Shown: positions 8,955 through 19,774 of the stretch, in pieces
Position numbering within the stretch: position 1 is the first letter of the stretch
How the letters are laid out: the number at the start of each line of letters is the position of its first letter
DNA from: Noviherbaspirillum galbum
Lineage (GTDB): Bacteria; Pseudomonadota; Gammaproteobacteria; Burkholderiales; Burkholderiaceae_D
Reading direction: 5' to 3'
Length of the DNA: 64,000 nt
Assembly: GCF_010974945.1 (NCBI RefSeq)
Contig: NZ_JAAIVB010000021.1
Span: 1 to 64,000, forward strand
The notes under the pieces: generated by a model
The model's input: the letters and a program-made list of their open reading frames with translations, nothing else
Database searches by the model: none
What the model was told of the DNA's origin: nothing
Translations under genes and position numbers: made by a program

Positions 8955-9714
8955 GGGTCTTGTTCGGTACGTAAGTCTGGGTATAGACGCCGGGCGAGGA
9001 AATCACCCGCATTTCCGATTCTATCCAGTTTTCCACTTCCTGCATCAGGTCGTTCGGGGTGCGGCCTGCGGAGGAAATCGGCTTGCCGATGGAGACGGTG
9101 ATGAGGCCCGGCTTCTTGATGAAGGAATTCTTCGGCCAGCATTCGCCGGCATTGAGCGCGATGGGAATGACGGGCACCTTGGTTTCCACCGCGAGGCGGG
9201 TGCCGCCGGACTTGTACTTGCCCTGCTTGCCGACCTTCGAGCGCGTACCTTCGGGGAACATGATGATCCACTTGCCGGTGGCGAGGCGCTGCTTGCCCTG
9301 TTCGACAACCTGGGCGAAGGCATCCTTGGTCTTGCTGCGGTCGATGGGAATCATGCGCAGCAGCGCGATGCCCCAGCCGAAGAAGGGGATGTAGAGCAGT
9401 TCCTTCTTGAAGACATACACCAGCGGACGCGGCAGGGCGTAGTAGAGGAAGATGGTTTCCCAGGCCGACTGGTGCTTGGACAGCACGATGGCCGGGCAGT
9501 CGGGCAGGTTCTCGGCGCCCTTGATCTGGTGGCGCACGCCGCAGAAGACGCGCAACGAACCGATGATGAAGCGGTTCCACAGGCCGGTCATGAAGTAGCG
9601 CTTCTCGTAGGGCAGGGGCGCGAAGAGGAAGCAGATCGGCGCCCAGATGACGGTGGCGACGATCATCGTCAGCGTGAAGGCGAGCGAGCGCAGGAAAAGA
9701 ATGGGGTGGGACAT
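8926..9714 (-). CDS. plsC: 1-acyl-sn-glycerol-3-phosphate acyltransferase PlsC
   Basis: Makes phosphatidic acid from lysophosphatidic acid at the inner membrane. The 262-aa protein has an N-terminal hydrophobic segment (residues about 5-35), the acyltransferase block I HQSAWE (HX4E) and block III FPEGTRS. It lies between gmhB and the YgjP-like gene on the minus strand, an arrangement familiar in Burkholderiales. Confidence 0.93.
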   Translation of the reverse strand: MSHPILFLRSLAFTLTMIVATVIWAPICFLFAPLPYEKRYFMTGLWNRFIIGSLRVFCGVRHQIKGAENLPDCPAIVLSKHQSAWETIFLYYALPRPLVYVFKKELLYIPFFGWGIALLRMIPIDRSKTKDAFAQVVEQGKQRLATGKWIIMFPEGTRSKVGKQGKYKSGGTRLAVETKVPVIPIALNAGECWPKNSFIKKPGLITVSIGKPISSAGRTPNDLMQEVENWIESEMRVISSPGVYTQTYVPNKTLEAASPDSA

Positions 9715-9754
9715 CGGGGCTCCGGGTACGTCGATTCAAACCAGCTGTTTCAGT

Positions 9755-9902
9755 CCCCTCCCTTTCAAGGGGAGGGTTAGGGTGGGGATGGGGTTCGGTT
9801 GCAAGCAAAGAACAGGATTTGGTTTGCTTTCGATATCAATGCTGTTCCTTGCTCACGCCGGAAACCCATCCCCACCCCGGCCCTCCCCTTGAAGGGGAGG
9901 GA
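9755..9902. repeat. Long imperfect inverted repeat between gmhB and plsC
   Basis: The arm at 9755-9793 (CCCCTCCCTTTCAAGGGG and onward) is nearly the reverse complement of the arm at 9865-9902, with about 70 nt between. Each arm is itself a small palindrome around CTTCAAGGGG/CCCCTTGAAGG, and a third short copy (CCCTCAAGGGGAGGG) follows at 9913-9927. It fills most of the 221-nt gap between gmhB and plsC and looks like a dispersed non-coding repeat rather than a gene. Confidence 0.65.
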
Positions 9903-9935
9903 GTTAGATTCGCCCTCAAGGGGAGGGCAATCAAT

Positions 9936-10499
9936 TCATGCCGCCTCCACCGCCACCTTCCGCGATTTCAGCAAAAACTCCACCGCCGCCGCGAGGTCGA
10001 CATGCACGCTCGTCCCCGGCGGCAGGCCGCCCTTCGCGAGGGTACGCTCGCCCTTGCCGGTGCGTACCAGCAGCGGCGTGCAACCCACGATGAACCCGGC
10101 CTGCAGGTCGCGCAGCGAGTCGCCGATGCAGGGCACGCCCTTGAGGCTGACCTCGAAGCGCTTGGCGATGGCCTGGAACATGCCGGGTTTGGGCTTGCGG
10201 CAATCGCAGTTGTCGTCGGCGGCATGCGGGCAGAAGAACACCGCGTCGATGTCGGCGCCGGCCTGCTTGGCGGCGCGGTGCAGCTTCTGGTGGATGGCGT
10301 TGAGCGTGAAGATGTCGAACAGGCCGCGGGCGATGCCGGACTGGTTCGACGCCACCACCACCCGATAGCCGGACTGGTTCAACCGAGCGATCGCTTCCAG
10401 CGAGCCGGGAATCGGAATCCATTCCTCCGGCGACTTGATGAATTCGTCGGAGTCATGGTTGATCACGCCGTCGCGATCGAGAATCACCAGCTTCATCAT
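9936..10499 (-). CDS. gmhB: D-glycero-beta-D-manno-heptose-1,7-bisphosphate 7-phosphatase
   Basis: HAD-superfamily phosphatase in ADP-heptose synthesis for the LPS core. The 187-aa product starts [14 protein letters not shown], giving the DxDG motif I with the nucleophile Asp, followed by [11 protein letters not shown] (motif II) and a zinc-binding loop with [18 protein letters not shown]. Its start overlaps the glyS stop by 4 nt, indicating coupled translation. Confidence 0.95.
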   Translation of the reverse strand: MMKLVILDRDGVINHDSDEFIKSPEEWIPIPGSLEAIARLNQSGYRVVVASNQSGIARGLFDIFTLNAIHQKLHRAAKQAGADIDAVFFCPHAADDNCDCRKPKPGMFQAIAKRFEVSLKGVPCIGDSLRDLQAGFIVGCTPLLVRTGKGERTLAKGGLPPGTSVHVDLAAAVEFLLKSRKVAVEAA

Positions 10500-12580
10500 G
10501 CGGCGAGCTTGGAGATGTCGGCCACCCGGTTCATCATGCCGTGCAGCTCGGACAGCAGCGCGAGGCGGTTGTTGCGCAGCTTTTCATCCTCGGCCATCAC
10601 CATCACGTCGTTGAAGAAGGCATCGACGTTGTTGCGCAACTGCGCCAGCGACTTGAGCGTGCCGGCGAAATCGCCCTTGGCGAAGGCAGCGTCGACCTGC
10701 GGCTTGAGCAATTGCATCGCCGAGTACAGGCCTTCCTCTGCCACTTCCTTCAGCAGGCCGACGTGGATGAGGTTCTCGCTCACCGCGGTCTTCTTGAGGA
10801 TGTTGGTGATGCGCTTGTTGGCAGCGGCCAGCGATTCGGCTTCCGGCAGGGCGGCGAAGGCATGTACTGCGTCCAGACGCTCGACGATGTTGTCGAGGCG
10901 GTCGGGCTGCTGCGCCACCACCGCTTCGATCTCGTTCTGGCTGTAGCCGCGCTCGCGCAACAGGCCGCGCAGGCGGTCGAGCATGAAGGCGTAGACCTCG
11001 CCGGTGGCGTCCTTGAAGTTGGCGTTGCCGGCGAAGAGTTGCGCCGCATCCTGCAGCAGGGCGTGCAGAGACAGCGGCAGGCGCTTCTCGACGAGCATGC
11101 GCAGCACGCCGAGGGCATGGCGGCGCAGCGCGAACGGGTCCTTGTCGCCGGTCGGCTGCAGGCCGATGCCCCAGATGCCTACCAGGGTTTCGAGCTTGTC
11201 GGCGAGCGCAACCACGGTGCCGGTCTGCGTAGCCGGCAGGGCGTCGCCGGCGAAGCGCGGCTGGTAGTGCTCGGACGCGGCCAGCGCCACCTCTTCCGGC
11301 TCGCCGTCGTGGCGCGCGTAGTAGGTGCCCATGATGCCTTGCAGCTCGGGGAATTCGCCCACCATGTCGGTCAGCAGGTCGGCCTTGGCCAGCAGCGCGC
11401 CGCGTTCGGCGAGCGCCACGTCGGCGCCGAGCGCGGCGGCGATCTTGCCAGCCAGCGCCGTCACGCGTTCGGTACGCTGGCCCTGCGTGCCCAGCTTGTT
11501 GTGATACACCACGTTGGCCAGGCCGGGAATGCGGTCGGCAAGAGTTTTCTTCTTGTCCTGCTCGAAGAAGAACTTCGCGTCGGACAGGCGCGGGCGCACT
11601 ACGCGCTCGTTGCCGCCGATGATGTGGCGCGGGTCGGCGGTCTCGATGTTGGAGACGATCAGGAAGCGCGAACGCAGGCGGTTGGCGTCGTCGGTGAGCG
11701 CGAAATATTTCTGGTTGGTCTGCATGGTGAGGATCAGGCATTCCTGCGGCACCGACAGGAAGGATTCCTCGAAGCGGCATTCGTAGACCACCGGCCATTC
11801 CACCAGCGCGGTGACTTCGTCGAGCAGCGACTCGGGCATCAGCACGCGGTCGGCGCCGGCTTTCTCGAGCAGCGACTTGCGGATGGTTTCCTTGCGCTCG
11901 GCGGCCGAGGCGATGACCTTGCCCTGCGTGGCCAGCGTGCCGGCGTAGCTGGCGGCATCGGCGATGCTGATCTCGCCTTGCGAGAGGAAGCGGTGGCCGA
12001 GGGTGACGCGGCCGGCTTGCAGGCCGAGCGTGGAAATCGGAACGATCTCGCTGCCGAGCAGGGCGATGAGCTTGTGCGCCGGACGCACGAACTGCACCGT
12101 CTCGCCGTCGGGACGCTGATAGCTCATGACCTTGGGAATCGGCAGCTTGGTCAGCATCTCTTCCAGCGCGGCCTGCAGGCCGTCGCGCAGCGCCGAGCCC
12201 GGCGCGGTGTAGGTGTAGAAGAAGCTTTCCGCCTTGCCGTCGGAAGCGCGTTCGAGGTCGCTGACCTTCAGGTCGGGGAAGCCGAGCGCGGCAAGCTTCT
12301 TCGCCAGCGGCGGCGCGGGGTTGCCTTCTTTGTCCAGCGCCACAGACACCGGCAGCACCTTCTCGCGGATGGACTTGTCGGGCGAGGTGGCGCGCACGCC
12401 GCCGATGGTGACGGCGAGGCGGCGCGGCGAGGCATAGGCTGTCGCGGCGGCGTCGGCTTCCAGGAAGTCGCGCGACTTCAGGCCATTGAGAATGCCGGCG
12501 GCAAAGGCGTCGCCCAGCCTGGCGAGCGCCTTCGGCGGCAATTCTTCGGTAAGCAGTTCAACGAGAAGAGTTTGGGTCAT
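10496..12580 (-). CDS. glyS: Glycyl-tRNA synthetase beta subunit
   Basis: The tRNA-recognition subunit of the bacterial alpha2beta2 glycyl-tRNA synthetase. The 694-aa length and the start [16 protein letters not shown] are characteristic. The HD-like region and the C-terminal anticodon-binding region ([20 protein letters not shown]) are intact. It lies directly downstream of glyQ on the minus strand with a 109-nt spacer that shows no obvious terminator. Confidence 0.97.
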   Translation of the reverse strand: MTQTLLVELLTEELPPKALARLGDAFAAGILNGLKSRDFLEADAAATAYASPRRLAVTIGGVRATSPDKSIREKVLPVSVALDKEGNPAPPLAKKLAALGFPDLKVSDLERASDGKAESFFYTYTAPGSALRDGLQAALEEMLTKLPIPKVMSYQRPDGETVQFVRPAHKLIALLGSEIVPISTLGLQAGRVTLGHRFLSQGEISIADAASYAGTLATQGKVIASAAERKETIRKSLLEKAGADRVLMPESLLDEVTALVEWPVVYECRFEESFLSVPQECLILTMQTNQKYFALTDDANRLRSRFLIVSNIETADPRHIIGGNERVVRPRLSDAKFFFEQDKKKTLADRIPGLANVVYHNKLGTQGQRTERVTALAGKIAAALGADVALAERGALLAKADLLTDMVGEFPELQGIMGTYYARHDGEPEEVALAASEHYQPRFAGDALPATQTGTVVALADKLETLVGIWGIGLQPTGDKDPFALRRHALGVLRMLVEKRLPLSLHALLQDAAQLFAGNANFKDATGEVYAFMLDRLRGLLRERGYSQNEIEAVVAQQPDRLDNIVERLDAVHAFAALPEAESLAAANKRITNILKKTAVSENLIHVGLLKEVAEEGLYSAMQLLKPQVDAAFAKGDFAGTLKSLAQLRNNVDAFFNDVMVMAEDEKLRNNRLALLSELHGMMNRVADISKLAA

Positions 12581-12689
12581 GTTGTGGTGACGGCCTTGTC
12601 AGGTCGGCCGTGTCGATTGCGTTGGTCCGGTCGGCCGCCCGGGGGAGGGGCGGCGTGCGGGTCGGTTCGGATGAAGCGGATCGGGCAGG

Positions 12690-13613
12690 TCAGGCGGCGC
12701 TGCGCGCGGCATCCACCGAGCCGCCGCACATCGGGAAGCCCAGCTTCTCGCGCGACTCGTAGTAGGCCTGCGCGACCGCGCGCGACAGGTTGCGGATGCG
12801 GCCGATGTAGGCGGCGCGCTCGGTGACGGAGATCGCGCCGCGGGCATCGAGCAGGTTGAAGGTATGCGCCGCCTTGAGGATCATCTCGTAGGCCGGCAGG
12901 GCCAGCGGCACTTCCATCAGGCGCTTGGCCTCGGCTTCGTAGTTGCCGAAGAGCGAGAACAGGAATTCGGTGTTCGAATGCTCGAAGTTGAAGGTCGATT
13001 GCTCGACTTCGTTCTGGTGGAACACGTCGCCGTAGGTCAGGCGCTTGGTGACGCCGTTTTCCTGCCATTCGGTCCATACCAGGTCGAAGACGTTTTCCAC
13101 GCCCTGCAGGTACATCGCGAGGCGCTCGATGCCGTAGGTGATCTCGCCGAGCACCGGCTTGCAGTCGAGGCCGCCGACCTGCTGGAAATAGGTGAACTGG
13201 GTGACTTCCATGCCGTTGAGCCAGACTTCCCAGCCCAGGCCCCAGGCGCCGAGCGTCGGGTTTTCCCAGTCGTCCTCGACGAAGCGGACGTCGTTCTGCT
13301 TCAGGTCGAGGCCGAGGGCTTCGAGCGAGCCGAGGTAGAGGTCGAGGATGTTTTCCGGCGCCGGCTTGAGCACCACCTGGTATTGGTAGTAGTGCTGCAT
13401 GCGGTTGGGGTTTTCGCCGTAGCGGCCATCCTTGGGGCGGCGCGAAGGCTGCACGTAGGCGGCGCGCCAGGGCTCCGGTCCGATCGCGCGCAGGAAGGTC
13501 GCGGTGTGCGAGGTGCCGGCGCCGACTTCCATGTCGTAGGGCTGCAGCAGAGCGCAGCCCTGCTTGTCCCAGTACTCTTGCAGGGTGAGGATGACTTGTT
13601 GAAATGTGAGCAT
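12690..13613 (-). CDS. glyQ: Glycyl-tRNA synthetase alpha subunit
   Basis: The catalytic subunit, which activates glycine with ATP. The 307-residue protein opens with [15 protein letters not shown] and contains the class II motifs in [13 protein letters not shown]-like and [19 protein letters not shown] segments, as in other GlyQ proteins. It is the first gene of the operon glyQ-glyS-gmhB-plsC-ygjP-gloA on the minus strand. A 107-nt gap separates it from lnt upstream; a promoter there is likely but not resolved. Confidence 0.97.
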   Translation of the reverse strand: MLTFQQVILTLQEYWDKQGCALLQPYDMEVGAGTSHTATFLRAIGPEPWRAAYVQPSRRPKDGRYGENPNRMQHYYQYQVVLKPAPENILDLYLGSLEALGLDLKQNDVRFVEDDWENPTLGAWGLGWEVWLNGMEVTQFTYFQQVGGLDCKPVLGEITYGIERLAMYLQGVENVFDLVWTEWQENGVTKRLTYGDVFHQNEVEQSTFNFEHSNTEFLFSLFGNYEAEAKRLMEVPLALPAYEMILKAAHTFNLLDARGAISVTERAAYIGRIRNLSRAVAQAYYESREKLGFPMCGGSVDAARSAA

Positions 13614-13720
13614 CGTGGTGTTCTTGCTTTCGGGACCGGCCGGGCCGGTGCTTGATCAAGGGTGGCGCAATTCGCAAGGCCTTGCCGGCGATTGCGCGAA
13701 ACCCCTGATTTTAGCGGCTT

Positions 13721-15277
13721 TTACTCCTTGGCGGCACGTCTGGAGACCAGACCGGAAGCAATCAGGAGCACCAAGGCAAGCACCACGGCGGGAAGGTTGC
13801 CAAAACGGCTGTAGGGCGTCAGGCCTTCCTGGCCTTGCACGCGCGCCTCGACCGCGCCGCGCACATAGGGACGCAGCATCGCCTGCACCTCGCCCTTCGG
13901 GCCGATCACGGCGGTCACGCCGGTATTGGTGGCGCGCAGCATCGGGCGGCCGGTTTCCAGCGATCGCATTTGCGAAATCTGCAAATGTTGAGGCAAGGCA
14001 ATGGTGTCGCCGAACCAGGCGATGTTTGATACGTTGAGCAGCATCGTGGCCGGTACAGGCGAGGCCGACAGCTGGGCAGCAATTTCCTCGCCGAACAAAT
14101 CTTCGTAGCAGATGTTGGGCAGCACGCGCTGGTCCTTCACGGCAAATGCCGGCTGCACGGCCGCGCCGGGCGTGAAGTCGCCCAGCGGAATATTCATCAT
14201 GTTGACGAACCAGCGGAAACCGAAGGGGATGAATTCGCCGAAAGGCACGAGGTGGTGCTTGTCGAAGCGGTAGGAAGGCGTACCGGCATCACCCGGCGCA
14301 AGCCCGATCACGCTGTTGGCATAGCGTGACGGCCCGTCCGACACCGGAATGCCAAGGATGACGTGGCTGCCGGACCGGTTGGCGAACTCGCCGAACAGCG
14401 GCAGGTAGTCCGGCGGCAGCTGGCCGGACAGCAAGGGGATGGCGGTTTCCGGCGTGGCGATCAGGTCGGCGGGGCGCTCGGTGATCATGTCGTGGTACAG
14501 GCGCAGCGTGTTGCCGATCTGCTCCGGCGCGAACTTCATTTCCTGGGGCACGTTGCCTTGCAGCAGGCGCACCGTGATCGGCGCGCCGTGCGGCCTGGTC
14601 CAGTCGATGCGCCCGAGCAGCCCGCCGGCAACGATAAGCACCATGGCAAGCAGGGGAGCGGGCTTCCAGGCGCGCACGAGCACGAGCGAGGCAGCCGCCC
14701 AGGCCGCGATCATGCCGATGCCATACACGCCGGCCAGCGGCGCGAATCCGCCCAGCGGGCCATTGGCGTGGGCATAGCCCGAACTGATCCAGGGAAAGCC
14801 GGTCAGCACCCAGCCGCGCAGCCATTCCGCCAGCAGCCAGGCAGCGGGGAAGGCCAGCATCAGCATCGCCGCTTCACTGGCGCCGGTCCTGCGCCGCAGC
14901 CACGTCGCGCCGCCGAGCGCCAAACCGTAGAACAGCGAGAGGTACATCGCCAGCAAGACTACCGCGAGCCCGGCCATCCAGGCCGGCATGCCGCCATAGT
15001 CGTGCATGCTGACGTACAGCCAGTGGGTGCCGGCGGCCAGCCAGCCGAAGGCGTAGGCGAATCCGGTCCAGCCGGCGCGCCAGGGCGCGGCACGCGACGC
15101 CAGGTGGAAAGTGAGGGCCAGCGTCAGGATCTGCAGCGGCCACCAGCCGAAGGGCGCGAAGGAAAACACGTTGGCCAGGCCGGCGAGGAAGGCGAGCGCC
15201 GGCGCCCAGCGCGACAGCGGATGCGGACGGGTCGGTACGGGCAGGGCACTCAGGTGGGGATCGTCGGTCCGACGCAT
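13721..15277 (-). CDS. lnt: Apolipoprotein N-acyltransferase
   Basis: Adds the third acyl chain to the N-terminal cysteine of lipoproteins at the inner membrane. The 518-aa protein has about six N-terminal membrane segments followed by a carbon-nitrogen hydrolase domain. Its catalytic triad is visible as the Glu in ATPETAIP, the Lys in RFDKHHLVPFGEF and the Cys in PNICYEDLFGE. A final membrane segment lies near the C-terminus. It is last in the miaB-phoH-ybeY-corC-lnt block. Confidence 0.96.
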   Translation of the reverse strand: MRRTDDPHLSALPVPTRPHPLSRWAPALAFLAGLANVFSFAPFGWWPLQILTLALTFHLASRAAPWRAGWTGFAYAFGWLAAGTHWLYVSMHDYGGMPAWMAGLAVVLLAMYLSLFYGLALGGATWLRRRTGASEAAMLMLAFPAAWLLAEWLRGWVLTGFPWISSGYAHANGPLGGFAPLAGVYGIGMIAAWAAASLVLVRAWKPAPLLAMVLIVAGGLLGRIDWTRPHGAPITVRLLQGNVPQEMKFAPEQIGNTLRLYHDMITERPADLIATPETAIPLLSGQLPPDYLPLFGEFANRSGSHVILGIPVSDGPSRYANSVIGLAPGDAGTPSYRFDKHHLVPFGEFIPFGFRWFVNMMNIPLGDFTPGAAVQPAFAVKDQRVLPNICYEDLFGEEIAAQLSASPVPATMLLNVSNIAWFGDTIALPQHLQISQMRSLETGRPMLRATNTGVTAVIGPKGEVQAMLRPYVRGAVEARVQGQEGLTPYSRFGNLPAVVLALVLLIASGLVSRRAAKE

Positions 15278-15376
15278 GCGCAGGCTCAGGTCTGGTATGG
15301 GAAGAGGCGGCTCGCGCCGCCCCGGCGGGATGGGAGGAAACCGGCCGACCGGCGCTGGCGTGCGGCCGGCCCGATG

Positions 15377-16276
15377 TCAGCTCGCGGTCCGGGAGGCGGT
15401 CTCGGCGGCCGGTTCGGGAAGTTTTTCCACCAGCAGCACGTGGACCTGGCGCGCGTCGGCGCGCAGGACCTCGAAGCGCACGTTGTCGATGTCGAACACG
15501 TCGCCGCGGCGCGGCACGCGGCCGAGGTGGTTGGCCACCAGGCCGCCGATGGTGTCGACGTCCTCGTCGGAAAAGCGGGTCTCGAGCTTCTCGTTGAACT
15601 GCTCGATCTCGGTCAGGGCCTTCACGCGCCAGCGGTGGCGGCGGATGCCGTCCTTCACCGGCAGGATGTTGTCTTCTTCCTCGTCGAAGTCGTATTCGTC
15701 CTCGATGTCGCCGACGATCTGTTCGAGCACGTCTTCGATGGTGATCAGCCCGGCCACGCCGCCGTATTCATCGACCACCACCGCCATGTGGTTGCGGTTG
15801 GCGCGGAAGTCGCGCAGCAGCACGTTGAGCTGCTTGGATTCGGGAATGAAGACGGCGGGGCGCAGCATGTCGCGCACGTCGAAGCTGTCTTCCGCGTAAT
15901 ACCGCAGCAGGTCCTTGGCAAGCAGGATGCCGACCACCTTGTCGCGGTTGCCTTCGATGGCCGGAAAGCGGGAGTGCGCGGTTTCCAGCACCAGCGGCAG
16001 CCATTCCTCGATCGGCTTGGTAAGGTCGACCACGTCCATCTGCGAGCGCGGCACCATGATGTCGCGCGCCGAGAGGTCGGATACCTGGAATACGCCTTCG
16101 ATCATCGACAGCGCGTCGGCATCGATGAGGTTGCGTTCGTGGGCGTCCTGCAGGATTTCGAGAAGCTCGGTACGGTTCTCGGGTTCGGGGGAAATGAGCG
16201 CGCTCAGGCGTTCGAACAGCGAACGCTGCGGCTTGGTGTCAATGAACTTTTGGACACCACCAGGGTGATCTTGCAT
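15377..16276 (-). CDS. corC: HlyC/CorC family transporter-associated protein (CBS pair plus CorC_HlyC domain)
   Basis: About 299 residues: an acidic N-terminal region, two CBS domains (DIMVPRSQMDVVD; VVVDEYGGVAGLITIEDVLEQIVGDIEDEYD), then the C-terminal CorC_HlyC domain. Proteins of this type are tied to magnesium/cobalt efflux and lie next to lnt and ybeY in many Proteobacteria. I chose the ATG at 16276 (MQDHPGG) because it fits the family N-terminus. An upstream in-frame ATG at 16312 adds 12 residues, and neither has a clear ribosome site. Confidence 0.9.
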   Translation of the reverse strand: MQDHPGGVQKFIDTKPQRSLFERLSALISPEPENRTELLEILQDAHERNLIDADALSMIEGVFQVSDLSARDIMVPRSQMDVVDLTKPIEEWLPLVLETAHSRFPAIEGNRDKVVGILLAKDLLRYYAEDSFDVRDMLRPAVFIPESKQLNVLLRDFRANRNHMAVVVDEYGGVAGLITIEDVLEQIVGDIEDEYDFDEEEDNILPVKDGIRRHRWRVKALTEIEQFNEKLETRFSDEDVDTIGGLVANHLGRVPRRGDVFDIDNVRFEVLRADARQVHVLLVEKLPEPAAETASRTAS

Positions 16277-16424
16277 ATGGCGGAAAGCCGTAGTTGGGTT
16301 GGATATAAGCATACAACAAGAATTCAGGGTTTCCCAGAAAAGGGGCGGCAGGGTTGTCGCAGATGCAATCCTGGCGGAAACGGCCGCCGCGGACCGCCCG
16401 GCAGTGCTTCATTGCCATGCGCCT

Positions 16425-16886
16425 TCAGCCGCGCTCCGCGTAGGGATTCGATTCGCCAAGGCCGGCGAGGATCTCGATTTCCAGCGCTTCCATTTCCGCC
16501 GCTTCCTCGTCGTCCTCGTGGTCGTAGCCTTGCGCGTGCAGCACGCCGTGCACCACCAGGTGGGCCGTGTGGGACTCGACGGTCTTCTTCTGCTCCGCCG
16601 CCTCGCGCTGCAGCACGTCGGTGCAGAGGATGATGTCGGCCTGCGTCACCTCGCTGTCCTCATTCTCGGTATAGGCGAAGGTCAGGACGTTGGTGGCGTA
16701 ATCCTTGCCGCGGTAGTCGCGGTTGAGCGTGCGCCCTTCCTCCGCATCGACGAAGCGGATGGCCAGCTCGGCGGGCGCGAACAGGGCCGCCTGCACCCAG
16801 CCCCGCAGCTTGCTGCGGGGAATGACGTCTTTCAGGCGCGGGTCAGGATACTGGACGGACAGGCTAAGCTTGTTTTTTTGCGGCAT
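16425..16886 (-). CDS. ybeY: Endoribonuclease YbeY (rRNA maturation factor)
   Basis: Single-strand-specific metallo-endoribonuclease for 16S rRNA 3'-end maturation and ribosome quality control. The zinc motif [16 protein letters not shown] (HxxxHxxxxxH) is intact, and the DYATNVLTF segment is typical. The ATG at 16886 (MPQKNKLSL) overlaps the phoH stop by 23 nt. A longer frame from 16928 would add 14 residues copied from phoH coding sequence, so it is unlikely. Confidence 0.94.
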   Translation of the reverse strand: MPQKNKLSLSVQYPDPRLKDVIPRSKLRGWVQAALFAPAELAIRFVDAEEGRTLNRDYRGKDYATNVLTFAYTENEDSEVTQADIILCTDVLQREAAEQKKTVESHTAHLVVHGVLHAQGYDHEDDEEAAEMEALEIEILAGLGESNPYAERG

Positions 16887-17997
16887 TTTTCGGCAAGACG
16901 GTCTTGCTGGTGGCGGCTTCATAGGCATCGACGATGCGCGCCACGAGTGGATGGCGGACCACGTCGGCGCTGGTGAAGCGGGTGAAGGCGATGCCCCGCA
17001 CGTTCTTGAGGATGTTGGTCGCGTCGATCAGGCCGCTCTTCTGCGAACGCTGCAGGTCGATCTGGGTGATGTCGCCGGTCACCACCGCCTTGCTGCCGAA
17101 GCCGATGCGGGTCAGGAACATCTTCATCTGTTCCGGCGTGGTGTTCTGCGCCTCGTCGAGGATGATGAAGGAGTGGTTCAGCGTGCGGCCGCGCATGTAG
17201 GCCAGCGGCGCGATCTCGATCACCTGCTTCTCGAACAATTTCTGCACGCGGTCGAAGCCGAGCAGGTCGTAGAGCGCGTCGTACAGCGGGCGCAGGTAGG
17301 GATCGACTTTCTGCGTCAGGTCGCCGGGCAGGAAGCCGAGGCGTTCGCCCGCTTCCACCGCCGGGCGGGTGAGAACGATGCGCTTGACGGCATCGCGCTC
17401 CAGCGCGTCCACCGCGCAGGCCACGGCGAGATAGGTCTTGCCGGTGCCGGCCGGGCCGATGCCGAAGGTCACGTCGTGCTCGAGGATGGACTTGATGTAC
17501 TGGGTCTGGTGCGGCGTGCGGCCGCGCAGGTCGCTGCGCCGCGTCTTGAGCACCGGGCCGGCATCGTCGAGCGTGTCGTCGTCGACGAGGTCGTCGCCCT
17601 TCGCTTCCCTGGCGCCGTTGCCATTGCCATTGCCGTTACCCCTGGCCTTGCGCTGGTCTTCTTCCTGGGCTTGCTCCGCCCGCTGCTCGACGAGCGCGAG
17701 CTGCACGTCCTCGACGGAAATGCTGTTGTCGGCGACCTGGTAGAAATTGTCGAGGAGCTCGACGGCCTGTTCTGCGTTGGAGCCGCTCACGATGAACTTC
17801 TCGCCCCGACGGAAGATGGTCACGTCGAGCGCGGCGGCAATCTGGCGGAGGTTTTCGTCCATGGGCCCGCAGAGGTGCGCAAGCCGCCGGTTATCCAGCG
17901 GCTCGGGGACGAAGTGTTGTGGCTGGGCAGGAATTTTGGGTTTCAAGGTGAGTGAATGACCTCGATCAGATTCAATCTTTGATGACAAGTTCGCCAC
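16864..17997 (-). CDS. phoH: PhoH-family ATPase
   Basis: About 377 residues. An N-terminal KH-like region and an acidic, low-complexity linker with alternating Gly-Asn are followed by the PhoH ATPase domain, with Walker [12 protein letters not shown], a Walker B-like [11 protein letters not shown] and the DITQIDL segment. PhoH (YbeZ) partners with YbeY in RNA metabolism, consistent with the overlapping genes. The longest start is a GTG at 17997 inside the end of miaB; a TTG near 17949 would avoid this overlap. Confidence 0.92.
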   Translation of the reverse strand: MANLSSKIESDRGHSLTLKPKIPAQPQHFVPEPLDNRRLAHLCGPMDENLRQIAAALDVTIFRRGEKFIVSGSNAEQAVELLDNFYQVADNSISVEDVQLALVEQRAEQAQEEDQRKARGNGNGNGNGAREAKGDDLVDDDTLDDAGPVLKTRRSDLRGRTPHQTQYIKSILEHDVTFGIGPAGTGKTYLAVACAVDALERDAVKRIVLTRPAVEAGERLGFLPGDLTQKVDPYLRPLYDALYDLLGFDRVQKLFEKQVIEIAPLAYMRGRTLNHSFIILDEAQNTTPEQMKMFLTRIGFGSKAVVTGDITQIDLQRSQKSGLIDATNILKNVRGIAFTRFTSADVVRHPLVARIVDAYEAATSKTVLPKNAAKKQA

Positions 17998-19333
17998 GCA
18001 GCGAATTGGGGAAGGACTTGACGATGTTGACGTCGATCATCTGTCCGATGAGGCGCGCCGGGTTGGGGCCGCCATTGAAGTTGACCACGCGGTTGCTCTC
18101 GGTGCGGCCTTGCAGCTCGCCTGGATCCTTCTTCGACGGGCCTTCCACCAGGATGCGCTGCGTCGTGCCGACCATGGCTTCGGCAAGGCGGCGGGCATTG
18201 GCCTCGACCACTGCCTGCAGGTGCTGCAGCCGCTTGAGCTTGACCTCATAGGGCGTATCGTCGTGCAGGTTCGCCGCCGGCGTGCCGGGACGCGGGCTGA
18301 ATACGAAGCTGAAGCTGTGGTCGAAGCCGATGTCGTCGATCAGCTTCATCAGGGCCTCGAAGTCGGCGTCGGTTTCTCCGGGGAAGCCCACGATGAAATC
18401 GCTCGCCACCGGGATGTTCGGCCGGACTTCGCGCAGGCGGCGGATCACCGACTTGTATTCGAGCGCGGTATAGCCGCGCTTCATCGCCGAGAGGATGCGG
18501 TCCGAGCCGTGCTGCGCCGGAAGGTAGAGGTGGTTAACCAGCTTGGGCACCTTGGCGTAGGTGTCGATCAGGCGCTGGGTGAATTCCTTGGGGTGGCTGG
18601 TGACGAAGCGGATGCGCTCGATCTGCGGGAATTCGGCGATGTACTCGACCAGCAGGGCGAAGTCGGCGATCTCGCCATCGGCCATCGCGCCGCGGTAGGC
18701 GTTCACGTTCTGGCCGAGCAGGGTGATTTCCTTCACGCCCTGTTCCGCGAGGGCCGCGACCTCGGTCAGCACGTCCTCGAAGCGGCGCGACACTTCTTCG
18801 CCGCGGGTATAGGGCACCACGCAATAGCTGCAGTACTTGGAACAGCCTTCCATGATGGAGACGAAGGCGGTCGGGCCTTCCACCTTGGCCGGCGGCAGGT
18901 GGTCGAACTTCTCGATCTCCGGGAAGCTGATGTCTACCTGGGCGCGGCCGCTTTCGCGGCGCTTGCTGATCAGGTCGGGCAGGCGATGCAGGGTCTGCGG
19001 GCCGAACACCACGTCGACATAGGGCGCGCGCTTGATGATGGCGTCGCCTTCCTGCGACGCGACGCAGCCGCCCACGCCGATCACGAGGCCGGGCTTGCTC
19101 TGCTTGAGTTCGCGGAAGCGGCCGAGGTCGGAGAACACCTTTTCCTGCGCCTTCTCGCGCACCGAGCAGGTGTTGAGCAGGATGACGTCGGCATCTTCCG
19201 GCGTCTCGGTCTTGACCAGGCCCTCGGAGACGTTGAGGACGTCGGCCATCTTGTCCGAGTCGTACTCGTTCATCTGGCAGCCGAAGGTCTTGATGAAGAC
19301 TTTCTTCGGCGCGTCGTTGTTGGACGTAGTCAT
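17972..19333 (-). CDS. miaB: tRNA-2-methylthio-N6-dimethylallyladenosine synthase
   Basis: Radical-SAM methylthiotransferase acting on i6A37 of tRNAs made by MiaA. The order of domains is an N-terminal UPF0004 domain with cluster cysteines ([17 protein letters not shown]), a radical SAM core ([17 protein letters not shown]) and a C-terminal TRAM region. The ATG at 19333 overlaps the stop of the upstream small secreted protein as ATGA, which decides the start over a longer frame from 19399. Its substrate-making partner miaA lies 3 kb away in this window. Confidence 0.95.
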   Translation of the reverse strand: MTTSNNDAPKKVFIKTFGCQMNEYDSDKMADVLNVSEGLVKTETPEDADVILLNTCSVREKAQEKVFSDLGRFRELKQSKPGLVIGVGGCVASQEGDAIIKRAPYVDVVFGPQTLHRLPDLISKRRESGRAQVDISFPEIEKFDHLPPAKVEGPTAFVSIMEGCSKYCSYCVVPYTRGEEVSRRFEDVLTEVAALAEQGVKEITLLGQNVNAYRGAMADGEIADFALLVEYIAEFPQIERIRFVTSHPKEFTQRLIDTYAKVPKLVNHLYLPAQHGSDRILSAMKRGYTALEYKSVIRRLREVRPNIPVASDFIVGFPGETDADFEALMKLIDDIGFDHSFSFVFSPRPGTPAANLHDDTPYEVKLKRLQHLQAVVEANARRLAEAMVGTTQRILVEGPSKKDPGELQGRTESNRVVNFNGGPNPARLIGQMIDVNIVKSFPNSLRGELVIKD

Positions 19334-19668
19334 TGGCGTAGCTGGGAATTGGTTTGTTTCTGCAGCGACTCGCGCGCCTCGTCGGCGCTCAGGATCCATA
19401 CCCGGTCGATGTCGCCGTTCATGTCTTCGGTGTAGTTGACCGTGAAGTCGCTGCCGCGCAGGGCGGCGGGCATTTCGATGAAGTTGTCGGCATTCCAGAT
19501 GCGGGCCGCCGGCGCGAGATGGCGGGTCTGGCCGTCGATGACGATCTGGGGGAAATTGGCCGGCGTCATGGTGCCGCGCTTGGTCTGTTGCGGAAAAGGC
19601 CGGTCCGCCGCAACGCTCGTTGCCGCAACCAGGAAAGCAAGGATGGCGAGAATGGGGCGTAGCCGCAT
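19330..19668 (-). CDS. Small secreted protein of unknown function, coupled to miaB
   Basis: 112 residues. The chosen ATG (19668) gives a clean Sec signal peptide, [19 protein letters not shown] with cleavage near AADRP. The mature part contains [18 protein letters not shown] and ends [18 protein letters not shown] do not recognise a domain. It would be a small periplasmic protein. Its stop codon overlaps the miaB start by 4 nt, so the two are translationally coupled even though one product is exported and the other modifies tRNA. Confidence 0.75.
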   Translation of the reverse strand: MRLRPILAILAFLVAATSVAADRPFPQQTKRGTMTPANFPQIVIDGQTRHLAPAARIWNADNFIEMPAALRGSDFTVNYTEDMNGDIDRVWILSADEARESLQKQTNSQLRQ

Positions 19669-19774
19669 CGTGATATCCGCAGGGAAGTGGCCGTCGGTCG
19701 GAACGGCTGCGCGTTTCAGGGATTGCCGCGCAAGGCCGGCGACTGGCGCGGGCCGTTGCAACGCAAGCGTGATG

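Noticed and set aside
10541-12826. A 761-codon plus-strand frame opposite glyS
   Set aside because: It is antisense to an intact essential synthetase gene and has biased shadow composition.
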